A DNA stretch of 64,000 nucleotides from CAMBDS01 sp964355675. Lineage in GTDB: Bacteria; Electryoneota; AABM5-125-24; Hatepunaeales; Hatepunaeaceae. Below, piece by piece: positions 28,089 through 36,661 of this stretch. The stretch lies in assembly GCA_964355675.1 (NCBI GenBank), contig CAYHEC010000010.1, positions 62,001 to 126,000 of the forward strand, in the 5' to 3' direction. Below the pieces are notes generated by a model. That model was not told the DNA's origin. It was given only the letters and a program-made list of their open reading frames with translations, and did not search any database. Each line of letters begins with the position of its first letter. The first letter of the stretch is position 1. A program made the position numbers and the translations under genes.

Positions 28089-28110
28089 GGGGCGGATTGC
28101 AATCCGCCCC
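28089..28110. terminator. Perfect 22-bp palindrome between convergent genes
   Basis: GGGGCGGATTG directly followed by its reverse complement, 22 nt after the stop of the giant protein gene and before the convergent outer-membrane protein gene. It can fold as a strong hairpin from either strand, so it may end transcription in both directions. No long T-tract follows. The same GGGCGGATTGCAATCCGCCC word is a common dispersed palindrome in bacterial genomes, so a repeat origin is likely. Confidence 0.5.
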
Positions 28111-28147
28111 TACGGCAATTCAATATTCTATCGAATTCAACTTAATA

Positions 28148-29644
28148 TTAGAAATTATGGGAAATCATTAGCTGGTGAAATCCGCCTCCATAGGGAGCGC
28201 TGGCTCCTCGAGTCGTTGGCGCAGGCGACGCCGCGGGTAAACTGCGACGCCAGGTTTTTACCGGGATTAATTGTGTGAATTGGTAGCTGACCCCTAATCC
28301 AATTAGAGTAGTGGAAATCTCAAGCTGTGGAATGCATCCCAAAATTCGGCGAACCGGAAGTTCGGAGTGTTGCAAATCATCTTGACCGAAGATCAGGAAT
28401 TCAGGTCGCCAATGTTCGAGCGTAGCTTTTGGCCGAACATCGAACAGATGCGTTCCGAACGACCATCTGAAAATATCGTTGCCTGCTTCAGATTTAAATC
28501 TGCTGAAGTGGGCTAAATAAAGTCTCCAAAGCGTCCCTTCAGAAGAGGTAATGAAGTATCGCCTCATGCCGAGTAAATCAATAAATCCACTGGTGAAGGG
28601 CCAGAACTCTATGTGTCCCCGGCTTGCCGCGTCCCATTGAAAATACTCCAGTTCACCCTTCATCGACCGCGACGCCAATTTAGATAACTCACTATCAAAC
28701 CCGGCAAAAATAGTTCGGACGTCAGTATCGAAACGGGTGATCTTGGCAAAGGATGACCCTCCCTCCAGTCCGCGAGCCTGAAGGCGCGACACATGCCCGC
28801 GACTCCCGACCCAAAACAAGTGACCTTCCTTCCCATATTCGATTGCCGCCCGATAATTTTTCACGATTCCAGTCGGTTCAAAGTTTGGAATAGGGGACAT
28901 TTTATCAGGTGATCGAAGGCTACTCTGACTATATGAGGCGACGGCTTTAAAACCTCTCAGCTTGGGTGTGCGCAGAGAAATGCCATAAGTATCGTAGGAT
29001 AGTGGTAGCTCGACTGCGGCGTTCTCTTCCTGCCAATCTCCTGACAGCCTCCATAAATCACTCTGCCGCCGCCACCTGAATGTTACCCCACCGTCGCGAT
29101 ATGCCAACAACCTGCCGGCAATATCGAAACCAGCCGGATTGCTATAATTGTTGACGTCGGACTTTAACGTGACGTCTGCTTCCGCTCGGACAGCTAACTT
29201 CGACGTGGCAACACTGCCAGCAATCCCAAGCTTGGCTCCTTCAATATCGATGTGAATGATTTGCTGAGCGAGACGTTGTTGGAGTTTCATCGACGTTCGG
29301 CTTGCAGAAGTTCCGACTTCGAGAGTCCAATCTGCCATCCCTTTTCTGCTGACAAACGCCTTCCCAAGAACCCTTCTGCCGAAGGATGCGCTCGGCCTCT
29401 CGATAGCGCCTTGACGGTAATAATCTGAATAGGTCGAAAAGAGAGAGAACCCTCCGGTCAGCCGCGAGCGGCCAACCGGAGGGTCTGTGACATTTGAATT
29501 GGGAAGACGATGCAACTCTGCCTCTGTCATCCATACGGATTCGTGTGTGGTCAGCAGGTAGTCGATGAAGGGATCAATCGTCAATGCTGACAAATTGCTC
29601 GCGGTCAAAAGCACCGCACCAAGCGCAATAATCAGCAGTGGCAA
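28148..29644 (-). CDS. Putative outer-membrane beta-barrel protein
   Basis: 498 residues, family not recognised. The N-terminus PLLIIALGAVLLTASNLSALT is a signal peptide. The remainder is rich in alternating hydrophobic/polar strands (for example TFRWRRQSDLWRLSGDW, IFAGFDSELSKLASRSM) and ends with SHNF, the terminal phenylalanine expected for BAM-inserted barrels. It starts 13 nt after the stop of the lipoprotein gene, so both are probably co-transcribed and may form an envelope complex. FadL- or PorV-like function is possible but not shown. Confidence 0.65.
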   Translation of the reverse strand: MPLLIIALGAVLLTASNLSALTIDPFIDYLLTTHESVWMTEAELHRLPNSNVTDPPVGRSRLTGGFSLFSTYSDYYRQGAIERPSASFGRRVLGKAFVSRKGMADWTLEVGTSASRTSMKLQQRLAQQIIHIDIEGAKLGIAGSVATSKLAVRAEADVTLKSDVNNYSNPAGFDIAGRLLAYRDGGVTFRWRRQSDLWRLSGDWQEENAAVELPLSYDTYGISLRTPKLRGFKAVASYSQSSLRSPDKMSPIPNFEPTGIVKNYRAAIEYGKEGHLFWVGSRGHVSRLQARGLEGGSSFAKITRFDTDVRTIFAGFDSELSKLASRSMKGELEYFQWDAASRGHIEFWPFTSGFIDLLGMRRYFITSSEGTLWRLYLAHFSRFKSEAGNDIFRWSFGTHLFDVRPKATLEHWRPEFLIFGQDDLQHSELPVRRILGCIPQLEISTTLIGLGVSYQFTQLIPVKTWRRSLPAASPAPTTRGASAPYGGGFHQLMISHNF

Positions 29645-29657
29645 TGCCTTAAACAGA

Positions 29658-31277
29658 TCAGTTTCCCATGCCGAAATCTTTCTGCCAATCTTCCTCAGTA
29701 AAACCCATAATCCGCTTCAAACGGCTGTCGGTCATACCGGGCAGAAGTCCACCTACCGTCGGGTTGGGAAAAATCCACTCAGCATAGCTATTAGCCTGCC
29801 AGGTGATATGCGGCGAATACCTCCACTTGGTTGACTCATTATATTGGCAACTTATGTTAGCCATCACATTTTGAACGCCAGCATCCAACCACCAGCCGTT
29901 AAAACTAATACGGATATAGGCATTGGATTTAGAGCTGTATTGCGCCACCCAACGGTCGAATTCTATATCCCATGCCGGTGCGGGGAATGATTTTTCCTCA
30001 CGGTATTCCTGCAATTGACCATTGTCATAATAAGCATAGCGACTCCAATAGTAAACGCCCGATGTGGGAATTTCTACTCCTGCCACTACCTGAGAGTCGA
30101 TATAGTGATACTCCGTCTCTGACTCCACCGTGTCGAGGGTGACGCTGTAAGCGGGTAACAGGGACTTCAAATCATTGACCGGGTGGTTGAACATTGCCGA
30201 AAGAGCGATAGCAAGGTCTTCGTCACCATCGCCAAAATCAACCTTGAATGTCTCTTGTCCCGTCAGAGCGCGCCGTACACGCGGGATGTAGGCTTTCAGA
30301 GAGTCAAGATCGGCGTCGTTATCGTGGTCCAATTTAATCAGGTCATTGTCTTGATCATCGGTTTCGCTCTCAAGGAAAGCGACGCCGCTTTCTACACTGT
30401 TCGCCGCGTCGAGCCAGGCTTGCCCGGCGGCTCCCATACGGATTGCCCCACTGGAGCGAAGCGCCATAAACGGCGAACCTTGGGTCAGCGCGACCCGCAT
30501 TGCATTGCCGGTCCAGTCGCCCATATCATAGCTGTAGGCACAAAACTGGTTCAACAGCGCGAGCTGTACATCGACAGCAGTGATGGCGGCATAGATCTCG
30601 GTCAGGTCGAGCTCCAATGCATCTTCGTTGGGATCGCCCTGCATGCGTGGGGTAATCATGAACTTGAAGTCAGGATGAGAAGTGATTTTTTTCAGCCTCG
30701 CAACGGCCCACTCAAGACGCGGAATCAGTTCGCTTGCCAGCAGATCCTGAAACTCCCCGATGGTCGGATCACCCGCGGCGGCCGCTCGACTCATATTGGT
30801 TTCCATTCTCAGTACAGCAGAGATGGGCAGAACCGTCTCGGTAAGCCGGAGCGATAGTCCTGGGCCTGGTCTGGGAGCTCCCGCCATACCCGGTACTTCG
30901 AAGAAGGCGCCGCTATCCATAAAAGTCTTGGCGCGATCGAAGAAATCTTGAAAATCATGATCCTGACTGATCATAATGATTTCCAGCACCCCTGCTCCAA
31001 AGTTGGCGGCTGGATTGGAGTCATCTGCTTCGAGGGCTTTCATATAAGCACTGTAAGGACCGGTCAAGTCAACATCATCAGGCTTTTCCGGATTCTGGCC
31101 GTTGATTAGATCCATAAGGACGGCTTCAAGCTGAGTGTTGCCAGTCCCGACCCATGCATTTGCGGCGGTGGTATCAGTCGGCGTTGAGACAGTTGGATTA
31201 TCTTCGCCGCATCCAATAGTTAAAGCCATCCCGACGAAGAATACGATTGCGATTGATAAACGAGTTATTGCAGACAT
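29658..31277 (-). CDS. Predicted lipoprotein of unknown function
   Basis: 539 residues from the ATG at 31277, chosen because GAGG lies seven nt upstream (GAGGTAACAATG) and a lipoprotein signal follows at once: SAITRLSIAIVFFVGMALTIGC, with a lipobox ending in Cys23 and acidic residues after it. An upstream in-frame start at 31433 would bury the signal and is rejected. The mature part is acidic, contains a DDSNPAANFGAGVLEI segment reminiscent of TPR-like regions, and a beta-rich C-terminal half. It probably sits in the outer membrane, with the barrel protein encoded 13 nt downstream. I do not recognise a family. Confidence 0.75.
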   Translation of the reverse strand: MSAITRLSIAIVFFVGMALTIGCGEDNPTVSTPTDTTAANAWVGTGNTQLEAVLMDLINGQNPEKPDDVDLTGPYSAYMKALEADDSNPAANFGAGVLEIIMISQDHDFQDFFDRAKTFMDSGAFFEVPGMAGAPRPGPGLSLRLTETVLPISAVLRMETNMSRAAAAGDPTIGEFQDLLASELIPRLEWAVARLKKITSHPDFKFMITPRMQGDPNEDALELDLTEIYAAITAVDVQLALLNQFCAYSYDMGDWTGNAMRVALTQGSPFMALRSSGAIRMGAAGQAWLDAANSVESGVAFLESETDDQDNDLIKLDHDNDADLDSLKAYIPRVRRALTGQETFKVDFGDGDEDLAIALSAMFNHPVNDLKSLLPAYSVTLDTVESETEYHYIDSQVVAGVEIPTSGVYYWSRYAYYDNGQLQEYREEKSFPAPAWDIEFDRWVAQYSSKSNAYIRISFNGWWLDAGVQNVMANISCQYNESTKWRYSPHITWQANSYAEWIFPNPTVGGLLPGMTDSRLKRIMGFTEEDWQKDFGMGN

Positions 31278-31485
31278 TGTTACCTCATGTAATAATTTGC
31301 ACAAGATTGAGGTGTTTCTGTGATTGGATGTGCGACCAATTTCACAAGATTGCCTATAAAGGCCACCTCCGACGTTTAATATAAATACAATAGTTGAGGA
31401 ACTCAAGTTGAAATCAAAAGAATCTAAAAACAAGTTAGTTAAGTGGCGCGATTTATAGTAATGATCAGGTCAAATTAGTGTAGTA

Positions 31486-31518
31486 CTAGGCGAGCGGCTT
31501 GAAAAGTCGCTCGCCTAG
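31486..31518. terminator. Hairpin after the GT2-GT4 gene
   Basis: CTAGGCGAGCGGCTT and AAGTCGCTCGCCTAG form a near-perfect 15-bp stem (one mismatch) around a three-base loop, 20 nt beyond the stop at 31538. No T-run follows on the minus strand. Its sequence resembles the palindrome at 39783-39804 (GCGG.TTGA..A.CGCT), so it may belong to a small REP-like family used as a terminator. Confidence 0.55.
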
Positions 31519-31537
31519 AGACCGAAACAATACAAAC

Positions 31538-33769
31538 TCATTTAATTAATTCTACGTAAAGATTTATAATCTTCGACGCATCCTCTTCAATTCCCTTTAC
31601 TGGTTTTATATTCTGACGAAAGGTATCGATAATCTTCTGATTATCTAATACATACGTCATCTTCTCAGCAAGATCTTCCATGTTCCCTGCTTCGAAGAGC
31701 AATCCATTCGAGCCATCCTCGATTAATTCAGGCAAGCCTCCTACGTTCGACGCGATTATTGGAACACCGGCATGAAGCGCTTCGCGAGCCGTGGTCGGGT
31801 AGGTTTCAAAGCGAGAGGGAATAATGAGAACGTCATATTTCGACAGTATTTCAGGCAGATCTTCCGGGCCGTATGAACCGCGGTAACGGACTTCGTGGTT
31901 ATCGGAGAGTGATCTGAAATTGTCTTCGAGGATCTCCGGATTACGAATTTTACCGTAAATATCAAGACTTGCCTTTGATGGATCGACCTTCGAAAAGGCC
32001 TGCAAGAGAATGTCCAATCCTTTAACAGGGGCAATGTTCCCGATAAACAAAAAACGAACTCTATCGCTACCCTTATGGAAGATCTGGGGCTGGAAGAGGT
32101 TCATTCCAAGCGTGGAATGAATTGTTGCAGGATTTTCAAAACCATTTGCGCGTAAACGATTAATCAGATCGAGGGAAGGAACCAACACTTTATGGAATTT
32201 CTGGTAAATTTCGCGATGTCGTCGAAGCCGGTGTGACATATATGCTTCGACATTTTCATACTTCTCGGCCGATGGGTTAAGCTGGCGATTCATGTAACAT
32301 GTTGCACAATTCATTATAGAGGATGGTTCTTTCACACAATTATCAACACCTTCAAATTGCATGTGAATCTGGTCGCAGATCAGAAATGTATCGTGCAGGG
32401 TCAACACAAGAGGAATGCCTTTGGCGGCCACGGCATCGACGGCGGAGGTTGTCCAAAACAACAAGTGCTGGAAATGAACGAGGTCAAAGTGATTGGCATC
32501 CAGCCACAACGAAAGCAACTGCCCCACATCAGGATAATCGACGTTATGACTTAATCTATGCTTGGGCGGTAAGTTTAAGCCAACGGTAGTAACATTGTCA
32601 TAAGTTCCCTTAGTTGCGTTTCCCACCGGTCTTGATGAATCGAATTCCGGATAGAGAATTGTCACCTCTACACCTTTTTTCGAGATCGTACGGGCAAGAT
32701 TAAGTGTGTAGAGTTCCGTTCCCGCAACTGATCGTACCAGAAAATCGTGAACTATAAATAACACCTTGGGAAGACTATCGACGGTGCGAGAAGGCTTCAC
32801 CCCACTCTCCATTGGCTCCATAATTAATTTGTTCTCGATTTCCAAGATCAATTGACTTAATTGTTTATCGGGGTTAATTTTAAAGCAAATATTGAGATAC
32901 TTCAATCCCCCTCTAAGATCACCCAAGCTGATCAACCTTATTGCAACAGTTATCAAAGCCTTTGCCTCTGAGCTTTGATTGCTGTTCCGATCCCAATCAA
33001 TTTCGGGCGTTAATTCTCGTAGAGGATGACGCGCCAGTAATCCATTGACAACCAGAGCTTGGAAAGAAGTGACAACTTTTTCTTCGTTAGGGGACAGAAT
33101 ATCCTTGTTTCCGCGACACTTGACGACGGGGCGGGGGAGCAGTTTACAACGAATGAGTGAGGCAATGCGACTGCACCATTCATAATTGTGAGAGTGACGG
33201 AATGACTCGTCGTAATAACCGTAGGTGGCGTAACACGCTCGTTTAACCAGAGATCCAGAAAGGGGAAGGGGATCTTCAAGAAGAAACTTGGCAAGCAGTC
33301 CGGGGGAATCTGTGTACCAGTCTTTATAATTTATTTTATTAATAACATTAAGGTTGACATCCGTTACAAACAAATTCCCATAGTAGAGCGATGCATCGGG
33401 GAATTCTGTGATTTTATCTGAGTAGCTCTGGAGTACGCCCTTTAACAACACATCACCCGAATCGAGCCAAAGAATGTATTCCCCTTTCGACTCGATAATT
33501 CCTCTGTTGCGTGCGGCTGGGGCGCAAAAATAATTCTGACGGAAGTAGCTCAGCCTTGGATTAGAAAATCGATTGAACATTTCCGCGGTCTCATCCGTCG
33601 AACCATCATCGACAATAACCACTTCAACGGCAGGATAATCCTGCATTAGCGCGCTGTCGATAGTTTCGGCGAGGATTTTGGCTCGATTGTGAGTCACAAT
33701 GACAATGCTGATCAAAGGAGCAATCTTATGCTCCCTGATTGGTAGAGGATTTTCTTTAAATGGGTCCAT
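31538..33769 (-). CDS. Bifunctional glycosyltransferase: GT2 domain fused to GT4 domain
   Basis: 743 residues. N-terminal GT2 domain (about 17-220): PLISIVIVTHNRAKILAETI, VEVVIVDDGSTDETAEMF, APAARNRGIIESKGEYILWL with the metal motif LDSGD. A helical linker at about 255-320 (SEAKALITVAIRLISLGDLR) resembles a TPR pair. C-terminal GT4 domain (about 334-740): VLFIVHDFLVRSVAGTELYT, RFLFIGNIAPVKGLDILLQA, LIIPSRFETYPTTAREALHA and the E-x7-E motif region with VGGLPELIEDGSNG. It should add two sugars in sequence to one glycan. It overlaps the upstream gene by one base. Confidence 0.92.
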   Translation of the reverse strand: MDPFKENPLPIREHKIAPLISIVIVTHNRAKILAETIDSALMQDYPAVEVVIVDDGSTDETAEMFNRFSNPRLSYFRQNYFCAPAARNRGIIESKGEYILWLDSGDVLLKGVLQSYSDKITEFPDASLYYGNLFVTDVNLNVINKINYKDWYTDSPGLLAKFLLEDPLPLSGSLVKRACYATYGYYDESFRHSHNYEWCSRIASLIRCKLLPRPVVKCRGNKDILSPNEEKVVTSFQALVVNGLLARHPLRELTPEIDWDRNSNQSSEAKALITVAIRLISLGDLRGGLKYLNICFKINPDKQLSQLILEIENKLIMEPMESGVKPSRTVDSLPKVLFIVHDFLVRSVAGTELYTLNLARTISKKGVEVTILYPEFDSSRPVGNATKGTYDNVTTVGLNLPPKHRLSHNVDYPDVGQLLSLWLDANHFDLVHFQHLLFWTTSAVDAVAAKGIPLVLTLHDTFLICDQIHMQFEGVDNCVKEPSSIMNCATCYMNRQLNPSAEKYENVEAYMSHRLRRHREIYQKFHKVLVPSLDLINRLRANGFENPATIHSTLGMNLFQPQIFHKGSDRVRFLFIGNIAPVKGLDILLQAFSKVDPSKASLDIYGKIRNPEILEDNFRSLSDNHEVRYRGSYGPEDLPEILSKYDVLIIPSRFETYPTTAREALHAGVPIIASNVGGLPELIEDGSNGLLFEAGNMEDLAEKMTYVLDNQKIIDTFRQNIKPVKGIEEDASKIINLYVELIK

Positions 33770-35151
33770 TATTGGAGATTTTGACCCGAGAGAATTTCAA
33801 TGCGTGGATTCATCTGAGCTTCCAGACTAAATATCCTTCGAAATGCCAGTTGCCCCTGCCGACTTAATAAAACGAGTTTGTCTGGATTGATCCGGTAGTC
33901 GTCAACAACGTCAGCAATATCTCCCGGCTCGCGTGATATTATGCGAATCTCTTCACCATCAATCAAAGCTGAATTGAGAGAGAGTTCATCAGTACAAAAC
34001 AATGCTACGCCACAAAGCCCTGCTTCGATGCAGGCTCCGGTCGGGAACCCATCAAATGCTCCGGGGCTCAACACAAATGGCACGTTGGGCGATAAGATAG
34101 CATCCATCCGGTTGTAAAATTCAGAGAAGAAATCGGTCTTTTGTGTTCCATAAAAGCGAATCCGTTCAGCGAAGTCACTTACCTCGATATCGCTTGAGTC
34201 GAACGATCCGACAACATGGAAGCTGTAGTTACGACTCCTTTTAAGCAACTCCCTTGCGGTTTGTATGAAAACGTCATATCCCTTGTCGATGCCCTGTTCC
34301 ATGTATTTATTTGCCACGAAGCAGACGTCGAATGTTTTTTTATTCGTCCCGTAATGTTTCCGCTCCGTTGGAAATGCCGATAGCTGGTTCGAGGGTAAGA
34401 CACCGCCGTAAATGAACTCGATTATTTCTGGATCGCAGTACCCTTTCGATAAAAGGTAATCACGGGTTACTCTCTGCGTTGTGATGATTTTTTTTAAGTA
34501 CTTGGATGAACAGACTCGTTTCAGTTTCTCATCAGAAATATCTTGATCGAGTGCGAATCCTCCACCCGGATATAGGGTAAAGATAAAAGGAATGCCACTT
34601 CGCTCAATATCTGCAAGGAAATAATCCGCGTTATTCAAAAATATCATATAGACAAGCTCTCCCGCCAAATTTGATCCTTGCCTGTATTTGACAACGCGAT
34701 TCCGGTATTGGGGGTAGTATCCAAGGTACTCCTCACGCACTTCCTCGAAAGTGCGTGATTCGTTGATGGCTGGAAAGGTAGAGGCTGTAGATTGGACTTC
34801 CGCATCAGGGAATTCGTCAAGGAATGCATTGAATTCGGCAACGCGGAATGCAGATAACAGGTGCGGAAAGATGTCATCCAGAATTATGAGAGATTTATGG
34901 GGCTTACCGCTGATACTATTGGCACGAGGCGAGAAGTCCGAATCTTTCTTAAGAAACTCTTCAATTTTCTTTGACAGCTCCGTCAGTCTGGCAATCACGC
35001 GGGCATTTTCGACAAACCCGGGGGGAAGAGCATTAGCCAGATTCATCGACCGCTCCAATAGTGGCGCAACAATGTCGATCTCTCCAGCCTCAATAAGGCG
35101 ATCAGCCGCGTCGCATATCAAGAGAATCTTTTGGATGCTGTCCTGAATCAT
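33769..35151 (-). CDS. GT-B glycosyltransferase-like protein
   Basis: 460 residues from the ATG at 35151 (an in-frame TTG at 35205 would overlap the upstream gene by 38 nt and is less likely). The first 100 residues are helical (ADRLIEAGEIDIVAPLLERS). The rest has a GT-B look: LIILDDIFPHLLSAFRVAEF, VYMIFLNNADYFLADIERSG, PFIFTLYPGGGF, then the donor domain DVCFVANKYMEQGIDKGYDV, FHVVGSFDSSDIEV, RMDAILSPNVPFVLSPGAFD, FPTGACIEAGLCGVALFCTD. It shares no clear family signature beyond glycosyltransferase group 1 and should be treated as such. It sits between a DegT aminotransferase and a GT2-GT4 fusion in the same operon. Confidence 0.75.
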   Translation of the reverse strand: MIQDSIQKILLICDAADRLIEAGEIDIVAPLLERSMNLANALPPGFVENARVIARLTELSKKIEEFLKKDSDFSPRANSISGKPHKSLIILDDIFPHLLSAFRVAEFNAFLDEFPDAEVQSTASTFPAINESRTFEEVREEYLGYYPQYRNRVVKYRQGSNLAGELVYMIFLNNADYFLADIERSGIPFIFTLYPGGGFALDQDISDEKLKRVCSSKYLKKIITTQRVTRDYLLSKGYCDPEIIEFIYGGVLPSNQLSAFPTERKHYGTNKKTFDVCFVANKYMEQGIDKGYDVFIQTARELLKRSRNYSFHVVGSFDSSDIEVSDFAERIRFYGTQKTDFFSEFYNRMDAILSPNVPFVLSPGAFDGFPTGACIEAGLCGVALFCTDELSLNSALIDGEEIRIISREPGDIADVVDDYRINPDKLVLLSRQGQLAFRRIFSLEAQMNPRIEILSGQNLQ

Positions 35152-35167
35152 CGAATGATCATATAAA

Positions 35168-36397
35168 TCAATCTGTATTTCGAGACATTGACTTTGCTTC
35201 GGCAATAATCGAGCGAAGGGTGGTGCAAATCCGGAATATCTCGGTTTCGCCCATCGATGTGCCAGTTGGGAGGGAGATGACCCTTTCGGTCAATTTCTCC
35301 GTCACTGTCAGGAGGAGGCCGGCGTTGGGGAAATAGGAGCGATACGGTTCCATCTTGTGGCAACCCGGGTGAAAGTATCGTCTGCAGAGGATGTTCAGAT
35401 CGTGCATCTTACGAACGATTTCATCACGCGAAACGCCAGTTATCTGTTCATCGATGTCCAGGATGATGTATTGGTAATTATTGCTTTCGTGCGCGGGATG
35501 TTCGACAAGATGTATCCCGGGAATTTCCGAGAGAGCGGTACGATAAAGATCGTAGTTACACTTGTTTACGTCGATGAATTCGTCTATGCTTTCGAGGTTT
35601 GTAAGTCCCATTATGGCAGAAATTTCGGACATTTTGCCATTAGTGCCGATGTAGATAACATTGTCGTAACCACTGAATCCGAAATTCTGCATTAGTCTGG
35701 TTTTCTCAGCAACTTCGTCGCTATTGGTCAATACTGCTCCTCCTTCGAAGGAGTTGAGAAATTTTGTGGCGTGGAAGCTAAGCACCTCTGCATCTCCAAA
35801 ACGACCGATCATTCTGCCTTTGTAGGTACAACTGAGTGCATGTGCCGCATCGTAGATCACTTTCAAGTTGTGTTCTTGGGCAATTTCGGCTATTTCATCG
35901 ACCGGGCAGGCATGTCCCCAGATATGAACGCCGATAATGCCGGTTGTTCGCGGCGTTATGAGCCTGCGAATCTGCGCAGGATCGATGGTATGAGTAATCG
36001 GATCAATATCGCAGAAGACCGGTGTAATTTCCTGCCATTGCAGTGCGTGCGCAGTTGCAACAAAAGTGAATGACGGGACGATCACCTCGCCTTTCATCTC
36101 CAGTGCCCTGATTATAATCTCGAGCGCAATAGTGCCATTGCACATGGCAATGCAATGCTTTACCTGACAATATTCTGCCAGACGTGCTTCGAACTCACGC
36201 AGGAACGGCCCTCGATTGGTCAACCACCGGTTGTCGAGCATTTCATTGATGCGTTCGAACAACCGTTTTCTATCGCCAATGTTAGGTTTGCCAACGTGTA
36301 GTGGTTCAAGATGCGCATCACTCTGATAGGAAGAAACCAGGTCGGTAGTGAATGTCTTGGTTGTATTTGCTGGAAGAGAGAAATTCCTTGCAACCAT
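35168..36397 (-). CDS. DegT/DnrJ/EryC1/StrS family aminotransferase
   Basis: 409 residues. PLP-dependent enzyme that aminates a keto group of a nucleotide sugar, usually with glutamate. Unlike the ColD-like protein of the first cluster, the Schiff-base lysine is present: SFHATKFLNSFEGGAV, Lys212. Other motifs: CNGTIALEIIIRAL, VIVPSFTFVATAHAL, VIYDAAHALSCTYKG, NGKMSEISAIMGLTNL. An amino sugar such as 4-amino-4,6-dideoxyhexose is plausible, but no dehydratase is adjacent in this block. First gene of its operon; upstream lies a 264-bp gap with a repeat. Confidence 0.92.
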   Translation of the reverse strand: MVARNFSLPANTTKTFTTDLVSSYQSDAHLEPLHVGKPNIGDRKRLFERINEMLDNRWLTNRGPFLREFEARLAEYCQVKHCIAMCNGTIALEIIIRALEMKGEVIVPSFTFVATAHALQWQEITPVFCDIDPITHTIDPAQIRRLITPRTTGIIGVHIWGHACPVDEIAEIAQEHNLKVIYDAAHALSCTYKGRMIGRFGDAEVLSFHATKFLNSFEGGAVLTNSDEVAEKTRLMQNFGFSGYDNVIYIGTNGKMSEISAIMGLTNLESIDEFIDVNKCNYDLYRTALSEIPGIHLVEHPAHESNNYQYIILDIDEQITGVSRDEIVRKMHDLNILCRRYFHPGCHKMEPYRSYFPNAGLLLTVTEKLTERVISLPTGTSMGETEIFRICTTLRSIIAEAKSMSRNTD

Positions 36398-36539
36398 AGG
36401 ATCGCCTCGGATTATTAAGGTTTGATGTTAAAAAAAATCGAACGAATGCAATACTGTATTTAGGGAAAATTTGGAATAATAATGTCATCTGTAAATACTA
36501 AAATAGGTGTCTCTATGCGAGGACGAGTTCTTCGAATTA

Positions 36540-36640
36540 TTCTGAATTTGCGCCGACATGTCCACGCGGACGCCCTCGTCCGCGCTTTTTTTGTGCTCGA
36601 ATGTTCGGCGGCCGTAGGCGTCCGCCTGGACACTTTTTGG
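36540..36640. repeat. Dispersed intergenic repeat, copy 2
   Basis: Contains ATGTCCACGCGGACGCCCTC, GTCCGCGC, then TTGTGCTCGAATGTTCGGCG and GGCGTCCGCCTGGACAC. The flanks can pair as an extended stem around the middle. The 43940-44035 copy shares the GTGCTYGAATGYTCGGCG middle, and the 46726-46850 copy shares the GGACGCCCTCGTCCGC arm. It fills most of the 264-bp gap before the triple glycosyltransferase gene's stop. Confidence 0.55.
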
Positions 36641-36661
36641 CATAAAGTTCGTCTGTGAATA

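Noticed and set aside
30183..30857. A 224-codon open frame opposite the lipoprotein gene
   Set aside because: It lies fully antisense to a gene with a good lipoprotein signal and shows no domain or ribosome binding site.
34751..35146. A 131-codon open frame on the plus strand
   Set aside because: Fully antisense to the GT-B glycosyltransferase gene and without recognisable motifs.
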